From Chamaea fasciata (lineage: Eukaryota; Chordata; Aves; Passeriformes; Sylviidae), in the NCBI GenBank assembly GCA_029207755.1, contig JARCOQ010000003.1:85393994-85457993 (forward strand): a stretch of DNA of 64,000 nucleotides. Reading direction: 5' to 3'. Under the pieces are notes generated by a model. It searched no databases. It was not told the DNA's origin and saw nothing but the letters and a program-made list of their open reading frames with translations. Made by a program: the position numbers and the translations under genes. This document shows positions 60,437 to 64,000 of the stretch, in pieces (the stretch's first letter is position 1; each line of letters opens with the position of its first letter).

Positions 60437-61684
60437 ACTACAACATCCAACCTCTAGGCACCCAGGCCAATTACTGAACCTGGTACCAGGCTGGTGACTA
60501 GTTATTTCTCACTTGTTTAAAAATTTAGACCCTGAGGCATTAGGATAGAGAAGGCTTTCTTCACTCAGCATGAGGTGCTCACTCAAAGTAGGCAAAGTCA
60601 TGCTCCTTTTTGTGACTTAAATACATTATGGCCTGGAAAAAAGATTGCCAAACTGAAACACTTTCTGAAGATTGGTCCTAAGGTTGAATCTAAGTATTTT
60701 TCTCTTAACAGATGGATGCTGGTCTTCCTCTTCCAATTCTCTTGGTAAAGTTCTCACTGACAAGCCTCTATTCTTGTCTTTTTCTTCCCAAGCAGATTTG
60801 TGGTCGTGTTTTCTTCCTCTCTAAGATCAGCTAGTAGGCTGCAGCATATTCACTTTTGTACAGCAGGAACCAAAATAGTTTTTGAAATTTTTTTTCTAGA
60901 ACTATGACATCTAAAGATTTGAGATATCCTTCCATCTATGTCCCCCACAGCTATGCTGTGATGAGATTTTTGAAGATCTGGTTTTGATTCTATGCATAGA
61001 AAAGGAGATTTAATCTTCCTATTCCTAGTTGTTTTTAACTGTATTTTCAATACAAAGAATAATCATACCCTGCTTGTGATTTATGATGAAATCGACTAAT
61101 TTTTTGGGGGGGTTGGTTGATTGTTTTGTTTCTTTTTAAATCTAAAACACTTAGGAACTTTTTTATCTTGAGATTTTTTTTTGTTATACAGCAAGAAGAC
61201 CATGCACAAGATACAATGATTCTAGGTCAGTGTTTCCTTTGGGTGCTGTGCATTGAAACTTAACTTATTTTCCATTGCTTGTATTTCTACAACTAGGCAA
61301 AAATTCTTATATAACGGAAAAATTGTAATAGTATTCTGACAAGTCCAATTTATATGGTGCATTTTTGGGAGAAAAAAATGCTAAGAAAATGTAGAATGGC
61401 TACAAGCCCACTAATATAATTTAGAAACTTTTTTCAGAAGCTACATACAGTATGCAAAACTGCAAATGCATATTCAATATTTGTGTTTTATAGAAAATTT
61501 TATAAATATTCAAATTTAAGAGAAACAATATGGAATAAAATGCACTAGGAAACTGATATGTAGACAAAGGTTTATTTACACCATACAACATTTTAAATAT
61601 TTTATACACAGCTGCAGCAGAGAAAGCTATTCTGAGCTTTCCAGAGAAAACTGCAATAATAAAGATGTGAAATATATTATTCAT
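60437..61684. other. Immediate 3' flank of ADGRB3, AT-rich
   Basis: No repeat or gene recognised. Part of this stretch could be transcribed if ADGRB3 uses more distal poly(A) signals. Another AATAAA on the minus strand lies at 61571-61576. Confidence 0.4.
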
Positions 61685-61703
61685 ATAAAAGTGAGATTAT
61701 TAC

Positions 61704-61709
61704 TTTATT
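61704..61709 (-). terminator. AATAAA polyadenylation signal, distal
   Basis: The complement of TTTATT gives a canonical AATAAA about 480 bases after the ADGRB3 stop codon, in a TGC-AATAAA-GTAATAATC context. Confidence 0.5.
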
Positions 61710-61839
61710 GCATTTAAAGCAATGAAGAATGTAGCTCAACAGACATTCATTTAATGACAAAAACTTTGCTTTTATATTATAAAGTAAAAAGTGTAGTAAT
61801 GGCCAAACAGACTGTTATAAACTTTAAAAACTGCATAAA

Positions 61840-61847
61840 TATATACA
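61840..61847 (-). promoter_or_regulatory. Pumilio response element in the 3' UTR
   Basis: The minus strand reads TGTATATA, an exact match to the PUM1/PUM2 site UGUANAUA. It is relevant only if the distal poly(A) signal is used. Confidence 0.4.
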
Positions 61848-62129
61848 TTGTGCTTCATGGTGAAGTTTTTTGAAAACTAAACCAAATGAAGCTGTTACAA
61901 CATGAATCGTTGCTTGAGGTTTATCTATAAAGATTACCTTACAAATCCATTCCACGGGTACTTACAACACACGATGGTAAGAATTGTACACCTGGTTCTC
62001 CACTAGCTGCACTAGTGGGAATATACTGTACGAAAAAAACCACTGACATTTGGCACAGGAAGAGCCTGACATAAAGGAGTTGCAATGTTCAGACAGGAGT
62101 GTCAGGATCGTCAGGATTCCCAAAGTCTT

Positions 62130-62160
62130 TTTATTGTCAGTGCAATGAATTATTTTTATT
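62130..62160 (-). terminator. Pair of proximal AATAAA signals
   Basis: Two AATAAA hexamers on the minus strand (62155-62160 and 62130-62135) begin about 30 and 55 bases after the stop codon. Use of either would give a very short 3' UTR without the Pumilio site. Confidence 0.45.
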
Positions 62161-62189
62161 TTGTTTCTGTTTTGTTCAGTTCCTTTTTG

Positions 62190-62378
62190 TTAAACTTCTG
62201 TTTGAAAGTCACCTTCTTGCACATCTAAAGGCAAGTTCAGACACTTCTCCCATTCTGCTGGTCTGAGTTCTAAAGCATCTTTTGCCTCTGTGTCTAATAC
62301 ATTTATCGTTGTGTAGTGTTGGTAGTCACCTGTGGTTTTGAAACTGTCCCATGGAGCCTTGCTCGGTCCTGAGTTCTC
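62190..62378 (-). CDS. ADGRB3: Adhesion G-protein-coupled receptor B3 (BAI3), last coding exon
   Basis: This is the final coding exon of a synaptic adhesion GPCR that binds C1q-like proteins and signals through ELMO/DOCK-Rac to shape dendrites and synapses. The minus strand shows a strong acceptor (TTCTTCTTTCTTTGGTCTTCAG) followed by 63 codons in phase 0, including the TAA at 62190-62192. The 62 residues begin [13 protein letters not shown] and contain [20 protein letters not shown] and [18 protein letters not shown]. They end QTEV, the class I PDZ ligand of BAI receptors. From YTTINVLD onward the tail agrees with the mammalian BAI3 end as I remember it. The first 20 residues differ from the mammalian form at several positions. 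The exon encodes only the cytoplasmic tip; the thrombospondin repeats, GAIN domain and seven-helix region lie beyond base 64000. The next upstream exon was not found in the window. Confidence 0.95.
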   Translation of the reverse strand, partial: ENSGPSKAPWDSFKTTGDYQHYTTINVLDTEAKDALELRPAEWEKCLNLPLDVQEGDFQTEV

Positions 62379-64000
62379 CTGAAGACCAAAGAAAGAAGAA
62401 TTAAAATCAAAGATGAAATAATGCAGTTTCCATTTATAAGGCTGATTGCTGACGTGCTCTCATGAGACACAGAAGCTGGAGAGGGGAAATGGCTTTGCAG
62501 GGAGCCAGGCTGGCGGGTGCTCGGCACCGCTGCGACTTTTTCTCTGCGAACAATCAACACTTTGGCAGGCTCCTCACCTGAGCTGCCAGATAAGCCCTTT
62601 CTTTCACAAGAACCAATGTGTGAGGAATGGGCTGAGAGATCCAGTACCAATAGACATCCTTCTAAGAGTGGGAGAAAAGAGGGAGATGAGAAAGGAAGGT
62701 AACTGAGAAGAGTCTGTTGCCTGAAATATGGAGAGGTTTGAAACAGAGACTGCCAGCTGGATTTTAAATTGTGGCAGGTGCATGGCAGAATGACAGAAAC
62801 CTTGAAAATAATGTGAGAGCCACCTTCCCTTACAGGCTGATGAGCTCACGCATATTAGGATTAACAAACTGAAAGGTGGTTATCATTCTACTGAATGATT
62901 TTCTTTTTTAATGCTAGGTTTTATAAGGTAAAAGACTTTGTGAACAAATTTGATTAGAGATTTCTGCTGTAACATGATGGATGGGATTTAGTTGCTAAAA
63001 TGCAATACTTTTGCACCATCTAAGATGCCTTTGGACTTTCTGCTTGATCTCCAAGTATCTTTCTTTCACGAGAGGTGCAGATCTCTTTCATGTCCTGTAT
63101 CATCGCCGCCTGTACTGTGCTGTAAACCAAGACCTCTGTCTAAAACAGCCTGAGATGCCTATATTTAGGTACCTGGATCACTCTCTGACTGTCTCACAAA
63201 CAGACCATTCCTCTAGGCAGCTTTTATTAGCAGACTTTTCAAAAGCACAGCACCAATGTGAAACAGAGTAAACACAATTCTTCCACTGAGATTCCCTTTG
63301 AGATTTTGAATTAATTCAAGCTTTATATGAATAGCAAATCTCAAGTAGGGAGACAAATGAAAACTTTTCATGTCAGCTGATCTGAAAAGGGGGAGTGAGT
63401 GATGCAAAATAACACATATCACAGATAAAGGTTCATCAAAGAATCAGGGCTAAATTTCTGCTGGATAAAGATGATATAAATGATGTAAATCCATTTGCCT
63501 CACATCTGCTTAATACCTCTTCTTCATGTCTGAGAGCAGCTCTTCTGAAAAAGTTATAGAATACAATGATTCTAGCTCAGTTCCATTTAATATACAATTT
63601 TCACATTATAAAATCATATAAAATTATTACTAATCAAAATATTACTGATAAAAATATGTCAGACTAAATTAGCTGTTTTAATTAGGCAGCATCAACTATT
63701 TCCTTGCTCTCATTATCAGATGTAGTCAGGGTGTTATGCATGTGTGTATGAATGCATGTGTATAAATTTGAATTAGGACGATAGCAGCCTCAACTCAGGA
63801 TGATTTAATTTTTGCTTTTCCCATGGTAAATATTTATAAACCTATTACGGAAAAGACATGGCATTACAGAGATCTCGTGTGCTTTCTGGACAATTGCATG
63901 TATAGGTATATTTATCTGGACTTGTCTGTAGTATCCAATTTATTATCTCCTTGCAGAACTAGAGGAAAAGCCTTATTGGTCAAATGATATCAGTGAGCTG
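62379..64000 (-). other. ADGRB3: Last intron of ADGRB3 (3' portion)
   Basis: Sequence upstream of the terminal exon on the minus strand. It starts with a long pyrimidine-rich acceptor tract and contains no other exon I can recognise, so the preceding exon is probably outside the window. Open frames at 62.4-62.9 and 63.0-63.4 kb lack receptor-like sequence. No repeat was recognised. Confidence 0.75.

Larger units (their letters stand above)
61685..62189 (-). other. ADGRB3: ADGRB3 3' UTR (probable extent)
   Basis: Directly after the ADGRB3 stop codon, the minus strand is AT-rich and repeat-free for at least 500 bases. It contains AATAAA on the minus strand at 62155-62160, 62130-62135 and 61704-61709. 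The first two lie only about 30-60 bases after the stop, so use of the third (cleavage near 61685) is assumed for this extent. A Pumilio-type element TGTATATA (complement of 61840-61847) lies inside. The true end cannot be fixed without transcript data. Confidence 0.6.

Noticed and set aside
62303..62867. Minus-strand frames with a hydrophobic stretch just upstream of the ADGRB3 exon
   Set aside because: They run through the intron and acceptor tract and out of frame with the receptor tail. The hydrophobic stretch is the translated pyrimidine-rich splice region.

Overview
This window looks like bird nuclear DNA, probably from a passerine or a close relative. Two signs point that way. It carries many CR1 (chicken repeat 1) LINE copies, and it has solo LTRs of avian endogenous retrovirus type, including the family whose sense strand opens TGTGCTGGTTTTGGCTGGG. 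There are no bacterial-style operons or densely packed ORFs, and base composition is AT-rich. Most of the sequence is intergenic.

One protein-coding gene can be named. On the minus strand at the right edge lies the last coding exon of ADGRB3 (BAI3, adhesion G-protein-coupled receptor B3). It has a clean 3' splice site, 62 codons ending in the PDZ-ligand tail QTEV, a stop codon, and a 3' UTR with several AATAAA signals running down to about 61.7 kb. The rest of the gene lies beyond base 64000, so everything from 1 to about 61.6 kb is its 3' flank.

Layout: 1-15 kb is AT-rich DNA with one copy of an unclassified LTR-like repeat (1.46-1.95 kb), a CR1 3' end (3.9-4.2 kb) and a longer CR1 (5.2-6.1 kb). 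At 15.4-17.7 kb there is a pyrimidine tract, a 55-base poly(A) and a 540-bp pentanucleotide array of alternating TTCCC and CTCCC blocks. At 20.1-20.7 kb is the second copy of the LTR-like repeat, inverted relative to the first. Two exon-like open stretches on the minus strand, both with consensus-type splice signals, lie at 25.4-25.7 and 29.2-29.4 kb; I do not recognise either. From 29.6 to 40.3 kb lie two related solo LTRs and three CR1 copies, one with a large internal deletion. At 44-53.6 kb are a decayed CR1, a CR1 3' end followed by a CR1 reverse-transcriptase fragment, and a solo LTR with a near-perfect 5-bp target duplication. At 59.5-60.4 kb is a well-preserved CR1 tail whose ORF2 C-terminus still reads through 144 codons.

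No complete gene, tRNA, rRNA, CRISPR array or intact retrovirus was seen. Repeat calls rest on remembered family consensus patterns, not on a database search. Repeat boundaries are approximate unless a terminal motif is quoted.
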